Source: Gorsachius magnificus (lineage: Eukaryota; Chordata; Aves; Pelecaniformes; Ardeidae). From it: a stretch of 64,000 nt of DNA. The notes under the pieces are model-generated. The model made no database searches, was not told the DNA's origin, and worked only from the letters and a program-made list of their open reading frames with translations. This document shows positions 23,480 through 36,910 of this stretch, in pieces. Numbering within the stretch: the stretch's first letter is position 1; every line of letters starts with the position of its first letter. Location of the stretch: NCBI GenBank assembly GCA_034008185.1, contig CM067084.1, positions 68,606,612-68,670,611 of the forward strand. The letters run 5' to 3'. The position numbers and the translations under genes are program-made.

Positions 23480-25855
23480 AGAGATGGGCCAATGTGGGCA
23501 TTTTCCCCTTCTACCTCCCTTTCCTTGGTGCCCCAGTTACTTTCCCAAGAGCTGGGTCCTCATCCTGTTCATGGCAAAGCCGGCTGGCAGCTCTGTGGCT
23601 CAGGGCACTCCAGCCCCGTCACAGCCCCCCTTATTCACAGCCCATTTTCCCATAGTTGTTACCGGGAAGGTCTGTAACAGTGTGGAAAGGGACGTGGCCC
23701 TGTAGACGACTTCTCTGTGCATATGCACCCCTGTCGCTCAAAGAAGTAGAAATCCAAGCACACAAGAACTGCAGAGCCCAGGCAAGCTGGAAACTCTGCT
23801 TCTGTGCTGCCCTTTGGATTGGGCACTGACCAGTAGCCCATTGGATGGCTGACCACTAGCCATCACTTTGGCTGGCATGAGAACTGAAGCTGCAGAGGTA
23901 TGGGGTGATGGTCCATGGCTTTCCAGGAGAGATCCTGCAGCTGCCTGAAATAGAGAAAGGCCCAGAGAAGGGCTTTGGCTCTTGGAGCCCAGCCCGGAGA
24001 AGGACGTGGTAAGGCCCTGGCCAGGGAAGTGCAGTTGCCCCACCAGACCCTAGTCTGAAAACAGCATTAAAACTTGCTGTACGAGCAGCACCATGCAGCT
24101 ACGTGGCGCTCTGGGAAAGGCTGGATTTGCTCCTGGGGAATGTGAAAATCACACGTACAGGCAGCACAGCAGCTGCCACGCTATGAACCGCGCTCGGAAC
24201 ATCCACACGTTTCATTCATTAATTGCGCACTAACAAAAAAGGTTGGCATCGACTTTGTTCACGTCAAAAAGACAGAGTTTCAATTCTTCCTATTGCATAA
24301 TTTAGGTACATGAGCTTCTGTAATAAAACAACGTGCCGGGTGGAGAATGGTAGCATTGTCCACACCATTTTCTCTCTGACACCAAAGAGAAATGGAGCGA
24401 AAAGAGTCAAAGAAACCGAACAACATTCGGGAAAGTATCAAAGTGATCAAAGCAGATGCTTTGATTCTGCTTTACACACACTTTTCAAAGAAGGGTTACA
24501 TTTCCAAACACAGCACGCCGGTTCTTGATGCCAATAAGCCGGCTCTGTTTAGCTTTATACTTTGATAGGAGGAGGAACAAAAAAAAAATCTTCAGGGAGA
24601 TGCATTTTCTAAGCCATGCTATCAAGTGTTGAACTTGCTAGGAAGAGGCTAAATGTATTTGTTGCTCCCTGAGGTTGCCGAGTCCTCACTGAGAGGGACC
24701 TGGTGTCAGGCCTGAGCAGCCCCGTGCAGGAATCAGCATTTGCAAGCGTGAGGAAATGCTCTGAGCTGATCTTTTTGTTCATCTGTATTTAATGCACCTC
24801 TTTGTTAACAGACCAAGCCTCAGGAGAAAAAAGCGACTTAGAAAGCATGTGGAACATGTTTGAAGAGCAGTTTGGAAAAGGTGCCTTGTTGTAGTCCTTT
24901 TATAGCTAGAAAATATTGATTATTTTCATGTGTTTATCTCCCATTCTTTCCCCAAAGAGATGGGCAAGGCTTCAAGGCTCCTGATCTAAATGCACTGGAG
25001 TAAAATATTATTTTTTGATATTATGATTTGACCATTAATGATGTCAAGCATGAAGCTTTTCTTATACCCTGGCAGGACCTACTCCATTTCTGTCTTTGTA
25101 AAATCTGATTTTCTCTCTGTGCCACAGCAACTGCAAAGCCCAAGCTGCCCCCAGGGAGGTATTTTGTTTAGCTGTGCGGACACATTCCTCCAGGAAATAT
25201 TGAAGCCAAACCACACACACGCACACGCACACAGAGGCACTGTATTAGAAGAATTCAAACCTTGAACAGAAAAAAAAACAGTACTGGGTCTGGAGTCTGA
25301 ACTTCAGTGCATGTTGAATTGTGTTTTTCATATTTTTCTTTGTTTTTACCAGCTGGGGCTGTGGACTAATATAGGCATTTTCCAAACACAGAGAACACTG
25401 CCCAAGGACAGCCCTATATCCTCTGGCCATGTCAAAGATAAAAAAAATAAAAAGAGGAAAAAAAATTTGCATATCCAGCACTTGTTTTTCTCACGTGTGA
25501 GATGGAGCTGGGCAGCGGCAATTGTCGCAAGTCAGTTCTCTGCCATGCGAACCTCCAACATGTGACTGTGGAGGAAAAATGGTGCAAGACGGGAGATGAG
25601 AGAAGACATAGATGTATATTTACTCTTTTCTGCGTTCTTTTCTTTCTGCTCCCTGAAGATACAGCTGTGAGAAAAGTCAAGCTCTTTTTTCCTTTGGCAC
25701 CTGCCTTGGCAGCTAGTGTCAGGGGCAGAAGAGCAGGCACAGCAACGTGATGAAAACTATCAGAGTCCAAGCCTTGCTTAGGACGTGTCTTCTGCCCTGA
25801 AATGGAGCTGCTAACAGGCCAGAGCCACTCTTAAACTGAACAACATTTCTAGCGC
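23480..25855. other. Intergenic stretch with no gene recognised
   Basis: Nothing coding is recognised. Short simple sequence is present, including a (CA)-rich tract at 25211-25233. Frames at 23411-23677 and 25432-25770 have no family signature. Confidence 0.45.
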
Positions 25856-25857
25856 TT

Positions 25858-25964
25858 TCTTTTTTTAGCTTTATTTATTTAACACATTTATTTATTTATC
25901 TATCTTCTTTATTTATTGAACATTTATTTATCGAGCTTTTTATTTATTTAACTGTATTTATTTT
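25858..25964. repeat. (TTTA)n-rich AT tract
   Basis: About 105 bp dominated by TTTA / TTAT tetramers with interruptions (cacat, ctatcttc, cgagc). This is a degenerate microsatellite. Confidence 0.85.
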
Positions 25965-25969
25965 GTGGG

Positions 25970-28900
25970 TTCTGACCACTGGAAGAAAAGACAGCAGGGG
26001 ATTGCGGGCTGGATGCAGACAGCTCGGGTGAACAAACATGAGCCCAGACCATGGGAGATGCCTCTGCAACCGGCCCGAGTGACGAGCATCCCACCTCTGC
26101 AGCCCAAGCGAAGCCCCTGAGACCCGCAACCCCTCATGGCAGTGAGCTCAAGGACTGACTTTCTTGGTGCTCCCTCCATTATCAGCCGCCCCAAGGGGCA
26201 GCAGAGCAGGGGAAGAGGCAGAAGGCAGACGGTCCTGTCTTAAGTGGGCAAAGAGCTCAAGAGGTGCCAAGCGTTTGATGCTGGAGTGATACAGAAAAAT
26301 GGCCGTGCTCAGAGATAAAACCGTCACGAGCCTTGCAATGGATTTTGCAGCTTGTTTTGCTCAAAGGCACTGCTGGGTAGGGACTAAGTTTTCATAAGTG
26401 TTTTGGGCAGTGTTGAACGTACCATCATTTCTTAGCAAATGATTCTAATAATTAGAAAGCAGATACTTAAAAACTAGCATAAGACTAATGTAAATGAGGG
26501 CATTTCTTTCCCCTTCTGATTGTTCTGCTGCTTAAGCTGACATTAAACAGTAGGTGTGACAATTATATTCTTGGAAGAAATACAAGCTAATTTGGGATTA
26601 GGCTGCTGATGCTGACAGATTCTTCATATAGAATGGGTGTATAAATTACTTGAATTTCCAGTGCAATACATGAAGGAGTCTCAGCTGTGTTGGAGATCAG
26701 CATCTGATGCTGACCTCTTTTTTAAAGAAAGCACCGGTTAAAAGGAGAAGATGGTGTTCTTCTTGGGGGGAAACCCAAGGTCCATATCCAGCAAAACTCT
26801 TAAGAATGTGTGAATTTAGGTATAATATTGGATTCAGTAAGAGCACTCTTCTATTTGAAACTGTGTGCACACATGTGCCTACAGCACACACGGTAAGAAA
26901 AAATGCCCAGAAAAAGTTGTGGACAAATACTTGCGTGCAACCACCCAGTCAAGCAAGCTACGCTTCGGCTGACTCTCTGCTGGAGTTTTTACTGCATAAT
27001 TCAGAATCATCTTTAATAAACCATGTGGCCTTTGGTCCTTCTGAAGCATAGATGCCTTAGGGAATGTAATGATTTTTTTTTTTTTTGTTTATGCATGCTT
27101 TAGTTTCTTAATTCTTTTTGTCTTTTGGCTCACAGCCTCCAGCAAGGGCATGAAGTCTCCTGTTGATGTAACTTACTGGAGGATGTTTGAAGCTCAGCAG
27201 AAGACGACACTACATGTGATTATCTGCTACGCTGCTGAGAGCTGGAGACTAATTTCCAGATGACATATGTTGTTAGCACTGCTATACGGATTAAAGCTTA
27301 GGGGGCAAAGCCATAGCTCAAAACTCCCACTGAGCTAGAAGCTGTGCAGACATGTGGTGAAAAGATGATCTCTGGGTTGCAGAACCCTGTTATAACCTCT
27401 GCACGCTCCTCTGTTCCACCTACTGACGGTTTTCTCCCAAGAGCATTTCTTTACACCCATTAATAACAACATGTTTTCCTTGTCTGGCAATTGCATGCCT
27501 TGCTTAGTATTTGTTTCATGAAATCAATACATGAAAAATGTCCGTGTTAAGAGGGTGGATTCCTCACTGTTGTGTCTACTGGCATCAGTGAATCATTCCC
27601 AGTTGAGATAGCAGATTTAGAAGCTAATCAAATGTCTCTCCTCTCCAAGACACGCTGTGTTCCTGAGCACTCTGCCATTTCTGGTGTTGACCATTCACAC
27701 AGGCAGGGCTCATACACACATCTGAAAAACTCTGTATTTGGTTTGGGTGCTGTTGCTGACAGGTTTGGGGCTTTTGTATCCATGGGATGCTCAGGCTGGC
27801 CAGCTTTTCCTCCAACAGTTCTCCTTAGAAAAGTAAGTGCTGCTTTTGGAGTTTATTTTATCTGGCAACATTGAGAATTAATTGCACCTTGCCTGTGTCA
27901 GTCTTTGTGAACAGTTTCTCCTGTTTGGGTCTTAACCCGAAAAGCAAATTCTTCCTTCTTATTACCACCTTGGTACCGAGTCCAGAGAAGAGAGAGCTTT
28001 CACAGCACCAAGTACAGAGCTTGGCTGTCCTGCCCCAGCTCATGTATTCAGCTTCAGAAGGCCTCAGCTGAGCCCCTGCTACAGGTGAGCCGTCATGTTA
28101 CTGTCCCTAATTCTCAAAGGGAGGCTCCTTTGGCACTGGGCAAACAAGCCCTATGGCAGCCACTGAACTGCGTGTACCACATGCTTGAAAGATGTCATCT
28201 TCTCTGTGGTGGCTTCCATCTGGATGACACTGAGGACTGAAAATGAAATATTGTGAGCTGGTTCCTTGTCGAGATTTAAGCTGAGAAGCCTGAGGGCACG
28301 GGGAAGCAGGAGAGCACAGAATGAACCGTGGGCGAGCAGTAGTCACGCTGGTAAATGACCAGCAAGTTCCGCACTGACAGGAATAAAGCAATGCTGTCTG
28401 AAGAAAACACATTGTCTTCTTGGCAAGAAAGTAAACGATTGTGCAAAATACAGGAAGAAAACAGACATTCAGATGTGTTTTAAGCATGCACAGTGACGCT
28501 GATTTGGAATTTATCTATTCTGTAATTGAACATACCTCAACTCTTTAGGTTCAGGTAACATGTAAAGCAAAAAGAAGAATAAATGGGTTGATTGTTTCAC
28601 CATATTTTACTCTGATTTTTACGATTCTGTCCATTTTTCTTTCCTGTTTAATATTCAATTTCAAAGACAGCTTTTAAAGTACCTTGAATAAATGAATTAT
28701 GTCCCACGCTTCGTTAACGACACACAGGTATCTTGGTGAATAGAGTCTATATGCCAGGGTGGATATTGCTGGAGACTCAGTTTGCACTTGGTCAGTGCAG
28801 TGTAGGAGGTGTATTCTGACTCCCCCGGACATATTACCTTCCAAACAGTCCCCGTAGTACCCTTAAGAAAACCAGATGCTTTCTGGTCTACTAATTTGCA

Positions 28901-30780
28901 GCGATCAGCTGAAATCAAATTGCTTTGAAAGCAGTTAAGAAGGGTGATTACCCAGCTTTTTGAAAAAGGGGAGATTTTGCCATGCTTTTGTGCTGGATTT
29001 TGAGAGGTGGCATTTTCTAGCATAACCACCAGGGTGGCGGTTGGTGGTGTTTATGTAAGAGAAGTACCTAAGGATCCCTGTGAGGTAGGCATGGTGTAGT
29101 TGGTGATCTGAAGAGACCAGAAGCAATGGGAAAAGAAGAGGAACAGAAAATGTTATGTGGATAGTCAGTAAGAGTATTTGTTTGCTCCCAACTTGCTGCC
29201 ATGCCCATGGGCCATAGTAGATCAACATGAGCTGGGCTAGTTTGGCCCCATGCACTCTTGCTGCCACCCCATTCTCAGGAGGTGACTTGGATAGAAACTG
29301 CCAGGACTTCTGCAAAACCCTTGTTTGAGAGCACACTCGCAAATACTTTCGCCTGGCACAAGCTCCACCACCCTATGTGAGAAAAGGTCACTGTTGGGCT
29401 CGTAGCAGGAATGGTTTATATAAACAACAAGCTTCACCACCAACATAATTTTACCTTAACATTTTCCCTTCTTTGTTTTTCATCCCCCTCTGAGTGCTGT
29501 CGGTCGCTCTATTGAAGATTCCCGTAATTTCAGCAGTAAGCCACAGCAGGCTCCTTTCAATCGACAGCAGCAACGCCACAGCAAGCGACACCAGCAACAC
29601 ATTTCCCTCCAAGCAAGCACACTCTGACTTCATTCAGGCACATAAATGTGCTTCAAATCCCAAATCACCGTCTCCCAGCCCAGCAAGACAAAGGCTGCAA
29701 ACTGAGTTGGAACAAAACAGATAAGTAAGTTGAAACATTTTCTTCCTTCAGAAAAATAACCCAAATATTTGAACTTTGCCTACCTGCAGGAATCTCTGTT
29801 CCTTCCCATGGTCCTGCTTCAGCATCTCTCCTCTCCAGGCTGAGGGCCCAAGCCCTTTGGGTGGGAAACATGATCCTCCTTTGACCTGAAGTTGAAAATT
29901 TCTTGTGTTTCCCAGGAGATGTGAAGAGACTCTGACTTTTGGGAACCTCAGAACAAAAAGAAACTGTTCTGAAAAGCTGCCTTCAGCAATGTTAATCAGA
30001 TTCTGGCTTCAGAGCAATGGAAGCAGGAACCATGTTTTCTTCAGCCTCGTTTCTTTAATTTTCAGTCCACCATTTCAGTCCACTTTAGCCTAGTTTTCCA
30101 GCTGGAAGGCACAAGGGGGCTTTCGTTACGGAAAATTTACACATAGACAGAAGAACAGATGCCGCAGGTGCCGGTCACTACTCAACATTGGTGTTTGCTG
30201 AGCAACGAGGCCAGTTGTAACTCTTTACTCGTAAGTGTTTGCTGAGAAGCAGAAGAGACACCCACCCTTATATGCACCCCAAAAAGTATCCTATTGGGAG
30301 CTGGTGCCATTTCTAGGGTTCCAGTGTGCTTTAGAATTGTCTATGAATGGCACAAATGCAGTCTAAAACTATTTTAAAAAATTATCCTTAAAAGGAGGCA
30401 AAAATCACAAAATTCAAACAAAAATAACAGATTACATTGTGTCACCAGCTGTAGAAAATACTTTCAAATTTAGAGCTGCGCTACTTTCCCTCCTCCGTTC
30501 TTCTTTGTGGAAGAGTATAGAAAAATAAAAAAGAAAGTCAGGAAAGGTATGATTTCTAAGATTAAGACTAAATAGTATTAAAGGGTGATAAGGACAACTG
30601 TGAAGGTTACAGGAGATATGAAAAATGTTAAAATCCAGACCAAGTTGTCATTTCTCTATCAGAGCAGGAGAAATTGGGCATGGGCCCATTCTTTGCTGGG
30701 TGCCTTTTTCCTCCTCTGTCCTGGCTGATTGTCTCCTGAAGAATCAGAAGAATATTAGATATATAAAGTGATACTTCAAT
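25970..30780. other. Intergenic stretch with no gene recognised
   Basis: No exon, RNA gene or assignable transposon is visible. It includes a 14-base T run (27073-27086) and a near-perfect palindrome centred at 26705 (tcagcatc-t-gatgctga). Frames such as 28107-28487 and 28935-29342 (minus strand) show no recognised domain. Confidence 0.45.
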
Positions 30781-30790
30781 AGATTTTTAT

Positions 30791-30840
30791 TTATTTCAGA
30801 TTTTAATTACTTTTTAATTTTAAAAGTAATTTTGAAATAA
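30791..30840. repeat. Imperfect AT-rich inverted repeat (hairpin)
   Basis: The arm 'ttatttca' plus 'aattactttt' on the left pairs with 'aaaagtaatt' plus 'ttgaaataa' on the right, with a six-base bulge (gatttt) in the left arm and a seven-base loop. The inner ten-base arms (30805-30814 and 30822-30831) are exact. It could be a decayed terminal-inverted-repeat element or chance AT-rich pairing. Confidence 0.7.
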
Positions 30841-30982
30841 GTTATTTTTAAACAAGAGCATAATTCAAATGTGAATTTAAACCTTGACAGTAGTTTCCTT
30901 CCTGAATTAAAATATGTCATCACACAGATTTCTCAGAGGAAAACAGTGCTATAATATCTGAATAAAGGTGGCGTGGCAGAAA

Positions 30983-31510
30983 GATGAAGACCTCACCTGG
31001 TGTCCTGCATCCACCTCTGGAACCCTCAGCACAAGAAGGACATGGAACTGTTGGAGTGGGTCCAGGGGAGGGCTACAAAAATGATCTGAGGGCTGGAGCA
31101 CCTCTCTTATGAGGACAGACTGAGAGAGTTGGGGTTGTTCAGCCTGGAGAAAAGGTGGCTGCAGGGAGACCTGATTACGGCCTTTCAGTATCTAAAGGGG
31201 GCCTATAGGAAAGACGGGGAAAATCTTTTTAGTAGGGCCAGCTGTGACAGGACAAGGGGTAATGGTTTTAAACTGAAGCAGGGCAGGTTTAGACTGGATA
31301 TAAGGAAGAAATTCTTTACAATGAGGGTGGTGAAACACTGGAACGGGTTGTTCACAGAGGTAGTGGAGGCCCCATCCCTGGAAACACTAAAGGCCAGGCT
31401 CTGAGCAACCTGATCTGGTTAGCAGTGTCCGTGCTCACTGCAGGGGGGTTGGACTAGATGACCTCTAGGGGTCCCTTCCAACCCAAAACATACTATGATG
31501 CTATGATTCC
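30983..31510 (+). mobile_element. CR1 LINE, 5'-truncated, best-preserved copy
   Basis: This is the best-preserved CR1 in the window. It starts within ORF2 ('cctcacctggtgtcctgcat'), continues through the 'ttggggttgttcagcctgga' and 'aggacaaggggtaatggt' blocks, and ends in the CR1 3' terminus near 31491-31509 ('actatgatgctatgattcc'). An open stretch at 31129-31404 still reads the ORF2 C-terminus, with recognisable [39 protein letters not shown] and VVKHWNGL motifs. It lacks the endonuclease and nearly all of the reverse transcriptase, so it cannot move by itself. It is younger than the copies at 6.7 and 23.3 kb, judging by conservation. Confidence 0.95.
31129..31404 (+). pseudogene. Remnant of CR1 ORF2 C-terminus
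   Basis: A 91-codon open frame inside the CR1 copy ends at its stop codon after [11 protein letters not shown]. It represents only the C-terminal tail of the ORF2 polyprotein, downstream of the reverse transcriptase domain. The apparent start Met is incidental. No host gene is implied. Confidence 0.88.
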
Positions 31511-31514
31511 CATA

Positions 31515-34240
31515 ATAAGGACTTATGACAGCATCAAATCAACAGCATCTACAGGGCTGCAAATTCTGTCCTAGAAAACGCAGATGTGATGAGCACAACC
31601 AATTTTCCACTTCTGCTACGACTGGTCTTTGTGGAAAGAGTTTCTTCTCCTTCCTAACCAAGCATGACTATTCCAAACTAGGTGTCCAATTGTACTCTAA
31701 CAAGGAAAAAATTGCTGTTGCGAATGTATGTCATCCTGCAGGTTTACCTCCAGGAGTCGGGCTCATTTCTCATGGCTGACTGGTTGCTAAGGACAGCTAA
31801 TTTATACGGCTATCGCCTGCTCATTGCCTGTGCATATAAGCTGTACCGAGGGCTTTTAACAGGATGCCTCTCCTGCTACTTTTACACATTTTTCTGTTCG
31901 AATCGTTGCTTAAATGTAAATTGATATAGGCTGGAGTTTAATATAGAACTAAATGCTGAGGTGTCTGTACCTAACAGAGACCTTTCTTCACCAGCTGGTT
32001 TTTCCATAAGCTGTGGGTTTGGATTATTTTTTTTTTAAAGAAGGAAGAAAGAAAGAACAGGCAAATTCTACAATAAGCCTAATGTTATGCTGCTTCATGT
32101 GCATGATATAATGGCAGATATTTAAAAAATGTCAGGCAAAAAAAGCGTGAAGGGGGTGCTGTAGCCTCTTTAGAGGCCGGGCAGTCAGAAGCCTGGAGAC
32201 AACTTCTGTATCTACATTAGCAACTGGTTCAGTGCTGTGAGAGCAGGTCTGGAATGGGAAAGAGCTGGTGCAGAGGCTAAATGTCCACACTGTATGTGTT
32301 TTGGGGGTTTTGCTTTGACTAGCTCTAGTCTGGTCCCATGGGCTGATTGCCCAGTACCAGTTGGGGTCCATTAAGTGCACTCCTACAGGGCACCTTCTGG
32401 TTTTGCTTCATCCCAAAGGAATCCAGATTGTGTTCTGAGACTGCTCCACTATTCAAAGCCCAGCAAAATAAATTGACTCAGCTGTGGGTTTTCCTTTAAA
32501 AGTGCCCTCCTGCGTCAAGCCAAACCAGTAATGTAGGTGTAGCCAGTGATGGGAGAAAAAAAAAGCATCTGGTCAAGGTCCCAGGGCACATGTTTGTTCA
32601 GGGCATCTTTGCAGTAGTTTCATCCTAGGGAGATCCTGGAGTTGAAAAGATAAACATACCTTCTGGAAAGTGTCATCAGTCTAATTTTTTCCTTGAACTA
32701 ATGCATGATCTGGGAGTAAAGGAGCTTAATTGGTTCATGGGGATACAATTTATAGAGATTGGTGATGACTTTGGCTGTACAACAACGTTCTGGTCTCTTG
32801 CGTTAATCGTGTATGATTCCAGTAAATGCAATACCAGTGAGCAGCAGAATACTTTCCCATGCTCATGCGTGCCCAGAGGTAAACTACAAGGTGCCAGATG
32901 CATAACCCCTGCTATTTTTCACAAGGTGCAATTACATGTCTTCAACTTTCCAAAGCCGGGTGGCTCTCAAGCACCATTAGGTCCCACTTACAAAGCACAT
33001 TTAAACCTATCCCTCCTACCTTATCTCTTCTACCATCCCTATTGCATTGATTATGCTCTAGGATGCATATATTAAATGTATGTGGAGAAAATCTCTTTAT
33101 GACATAAGTGGAAAGAGAGATGTGATTAAATCTGAAGAGGAGCAAAACAAAAAAACCAGAAGAAAATGCACAGCAATTAGACATCTCTTCTTGGGCCGCA
33201 GTCTTATTCTTCTAGCTCTTCCTGAAAATTATCAGAGCGCATTTTTTTCTACCCTCTAAGAAATTAAGGTTGTAGAAAAATGATAAAATTACTAATTTCA
33301 AGAACACTTACAAATGTTTGGATTCTCATCCAGTTTGTTTAGTAGACATATGGCAACCTTCAAATTCTGTCTATCGGTTCTGTAAATTTGAATGTGGATT
33401 TTTCCCCTTTTGCTGCAAACTTGAACAATGCATGAACAGATCTATCAAGGCTTGTCTCTGACAGATTTTAACAAACAGCTTGAATGGGATGTTCAGCAAA
33501 TAAAGTTTTTCCTTATTTTACAGATCTGATCTAATTTTGATAGCCGTTCGTTCAGGTGCCACTTCTGTGAACAATTGATTTTTCTTTCTTTCATTGCTCA
33601 GCTTCCTGTGTACAAAATCATCACAGTTCCTCGTACAAAGTGCAATTTGCATGGGCTCATCTTGTTACCTTCAGCGGATGATTTCAGTTTTTAAACCATG
33701 AGCTTATATTTTCTTATCTGTGAGATGAAAATACACGTCTTGAGCTGTTTTAGTGTTTTATGTCCAAATAAAAAAAACAGAGAAGGTGTAGCTCTACTTT
33801 GGAGAAGAAAAGAAACAAGAGAGCCGTAAGTCGTCCTGGCACCCCTATTTAGTGTTTTGCCTTACTATCCCAAATGTAATAGCTCTAAGAGAGCAGCCTC
33901 TTAACTGTTCTGCTAAGTAGGGCTCTTCATCACTTGAGCTACTTTATGAGTTCTTGAAAGGCACTCGGCAGGCTAGGAAAGATTGTGAAGTCTATAATTT
34001 TACATCAGTCAATACTACTGATAAATTACCAGTCACAAGAAAGGATGTGACAAAACACAATAGGACAAGCTATTAACAGAGAATCCCCAGAGCTCCAGAT
34101 ACAGCTATATTACATGAAGAGAGGAAGAAAAAAAATCATTAAGCAGTAAAGCTTATTAAAGAGCTAAGATTGAGGGGAACATAAACCACACGAGGCTGGT
34201 ACAGGCTGTGAAAGAGAATGGCTGGGCTGTTACACTGAGG
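31515..34240. other. Intergenic stretch with no gene recognised
   Basis: No exon or assignable repeat is seen. A purine tract (about 32028-32058) follows a T run. The 124-codon plus-strand frame at 32701-33075 has no recognised domain and no coding-like base use. Confidence 0.45.
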
Positions 34241-34589
34241 GGTAATGGCTGCACCTCCGAGGAGCAGAGCACCCCGAGCAGGCTGCTCGAGGAAGCACAG
34301 ATCCAGTCTGACCTTTGGAATATTTGCTGTGGAGAGGGGCAGGAGGTATGGTAGGTTACTGGCAGGACCTGCTAGCAGTTATGTTGGAAAAAAGCCAATG
34401 CAGCTTCTCAGGAGACATCCTGACCTGCTCTTGCTTGGCCCTGTTCTCCAGCAACACTTGCTCCTACAGACCTGTTGCTGGAACCAGTCCATCTCTAAAG
34501 ACAGAGAAGATACTTCAGATGCTTTTATTTGCCTGTGCCTTAAGTTTCAAGATCTCTGCTCTGAAAAAAATACTTTGTACATGAAAACA

Positions 34590-34721
34590 CCTGATGGCAA
34601 GATGAAGAAGTATGCGGTGGTGAAGAAGTGTGCGTAGCAGGAGTGGAACATGGGAATCCCTGGTCTCAGCTTCATGCCCAAGCTGAACATCGCCATGCTC
34701 AAGCACATGATGTTTCAGTAA
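34590..34721 (+). pseudogene. Coding-like fragment of unknown identity, possible pseudogene piece
   Basis: In one frame this reads TPDGKMKKYAVVKK, an in-frame TAG at 34635-34637, then 27 codons ending in TAA (34719-34721) that include PGLSFMPKLNIAMLKHMM. The codons after the TAG favour G or C at the third position (for example AAG CTG AAC ATC GCC ATG CTC AAG CAC), unlike the AT-leaning surroundings, which suggests descent from a gene. The frame is open upstream to 34245, but that part does not look coding. I do not recognise the protein family. No poly(A) tail or target-site duplication was seen, so a processed-pseudogene origin is only one option. Chance is the alternative. Confidence 0.3.
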
Positions 34722-34724
34722 GAT

Positions 34725-36905
34725 AATCACAACAAGGTGCTGTGGTCTCCAAAGTCATTTGTCACATGAGTGTTTTGATGGCCTCAACCAGTTTAGAAAA
34801 ATTCCTTTCCAACATCCCAGATATAAAACTAAAGGCTGTGACCAAAACGTGTACAGGCAGAAGATATTTTGTCCGTGCTGTCAATGTACATGCATGCAGG
34901 AAAGATCAATATCTTGCCTTTTCTTTTTTTTCCCCTCATGTTGCTAAAGGCTTGACTGCTCCCATCGCAGGTGGCCAAAGTATTGCCACTGACCTTAACA
35001 GGACAGACACATGTCATCTTGCAGAGGGCTGACACCAGGATTCTCAAATTCCAGCCATAATCATTGAGTATTGTTTTCCCATACTGTGGACTTCAAAACT
35101 TTATTCATACCAAAGAAGGAACTTACAAAAAACTTTCACAAGTTTTTCATGTTATTTCTGTGCCAAGGGAAATATATAATGCATGCCACGTTGAATTCCA
35201 CAGAAACAGGTAAAAACTACAAAGGAACAGTGCTCTCTATTTTGAAGTGATTTCTGTTACATAGTGCAGTGAAAATTGCTTAGGGTTTATCAAGCTGAGA
35301 ATTAGCGTAACGGTGTCAAATCACAAGATAGGCATAATGGACCTGATCAGGCGGTGACTGAAGCCAATTGCAAAAACATGACTCGGTAGTGATTCGTCCA
35401 ACCTGGGGCCAGCAAATCTGGAGCTGTAATCATTCCCGGTCTCAGTTTCTTTTCACTCCTTGAATACGCACAGGAATGACTTCATTTCTATAGACAGTCA
35501 CATTTTGTGGGACTCCAGTGGGTTTCTAGAGCCAAAGCTGTCTGGAATGGTGTTTGCTGTGCATATAGTCAATTTACTCTCTTTTGATTACTTGGATGCT
35601 ATCACACCATTGTACAGAGAAAGGATATATGATAAGTAAGACTAGAACTTTGCTAGAAGCCCAGACCCAAAGCTATTGCAGTTTGGACCCCAATGTATGC
35701 AATGTAGTGCAGAACCAACTCTCCCCTCTTTATCAGTTTCGGGTTCTGTACAAATAAATTGTTCTAGTTTCTCTCTAACACATTACTCACACAGTCATCC
35801 TTGCTCTTCTTCCCCTTTATCTCCAACACATTTTATAGATGCTGTGGTAAAGGCTTGCTGTGATTTCCTACATTTAGCTTGGGATTAAACACTTTGTTCC
35901 TCTCCTGAAAGAAGGCTGGACATACATCAGGTCTGTGAGTAAATGGCCATAGCTGTGCTGTGTTCGCACTGATGCAATGCAAGTGAGGCAGCTGGCTGCA
36001 GCCTTTTAAAAACCTTATTGAATGCTGTTGGTCTCCCTGTAAAACGGAGGATGGGAAAAGACACATTCGCAATCTAACCATGAGATTTGATTCTGCATAA
36101 CTTGACTAGGAGTCTATTCCATACTCCATTAACTTTTCTGATGGGAAGGCTAGAGCCCCTTTTGCCCTCACGCAAATCCATGCCTGGATGACCCATACTG
36201 GGATTAGTTCAAAATCTGTTCAAAACTGCATTATGCTTTAAATTTGTGCCTTGGGGATGGGAGGTAGGACTGCTAGGGAAGGAGCAGTGGGGAGGGCAGG
36301 CTGGAAAGCCAAACTAAACCACTGCCTTCCAGCAAGGTCATAACCCTGGCAAAGTAAAGGAAACTTCGGTCTATGCTTGGACCAATTCTTGCACCCTGTC
36401 GCTTGCATGAGTGTGCCAGATGATGCTAATTAGACTCACTGCTGCTTGTGGTAAGCCTCGATAAAACTCCAGCTTTTTAACACTGTCTTGACAGAACCTT
36501 AGGAAAAACAGTTTCTTCCAAATTAATCCAGGGATGAACTAGGACTCAGTTTGCACAGGCTCTGACCTTTCTTGGCAACAGCAAGTACTTATGCCTGAAG
36601 ACTGACTTGAAAACTGTCAGTGTGTGTTTCAGGTTCTTGTCTCTTGCTGCCTTCCTTAGCGAGTGCTCCCAATGCGTAAGTTCCCCAAAATACAAATAAG
36701 AAAGGGCAGAGAGCCTGTTCCAACAGTGAACCACGGAAAGATCAAAGTTTTTTTGTGATTTCAGCATCTTCTGCCTTTTATTACATCTTAGTGATCTGAA
36801 GGGGAGCGGATGTGGTTTGGAAAGAGTTTCAGCAGGTTTACCACTGCCTCAGCCAACACATGGTAAATAACCATAGTAAGCTTCCTGTGGTCCAGTGCAA
36901 AGTGT
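34725..36905. other. Intergenic stretch with no gene recognised
   Basis: Ordinary AT-leaning DNA. No exon, RNA gene or repeat could be assigned. Confidence 0.45.
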
Positions 36906-36910
36906 AAGGG

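Noticed and set aside
25858..25964. AU-rich-element-like TTTA cluster as a 3' UTR
   Set aside because: There is no coding exon upstream on either strand for it to belong to; it reads as a degenerate microsatellite.
28690..29100. Possible retroviral LTR
   Set aside because: There are no paired LTRs, primer-binding site, polypurine tract or retroviral protein frames nearby.
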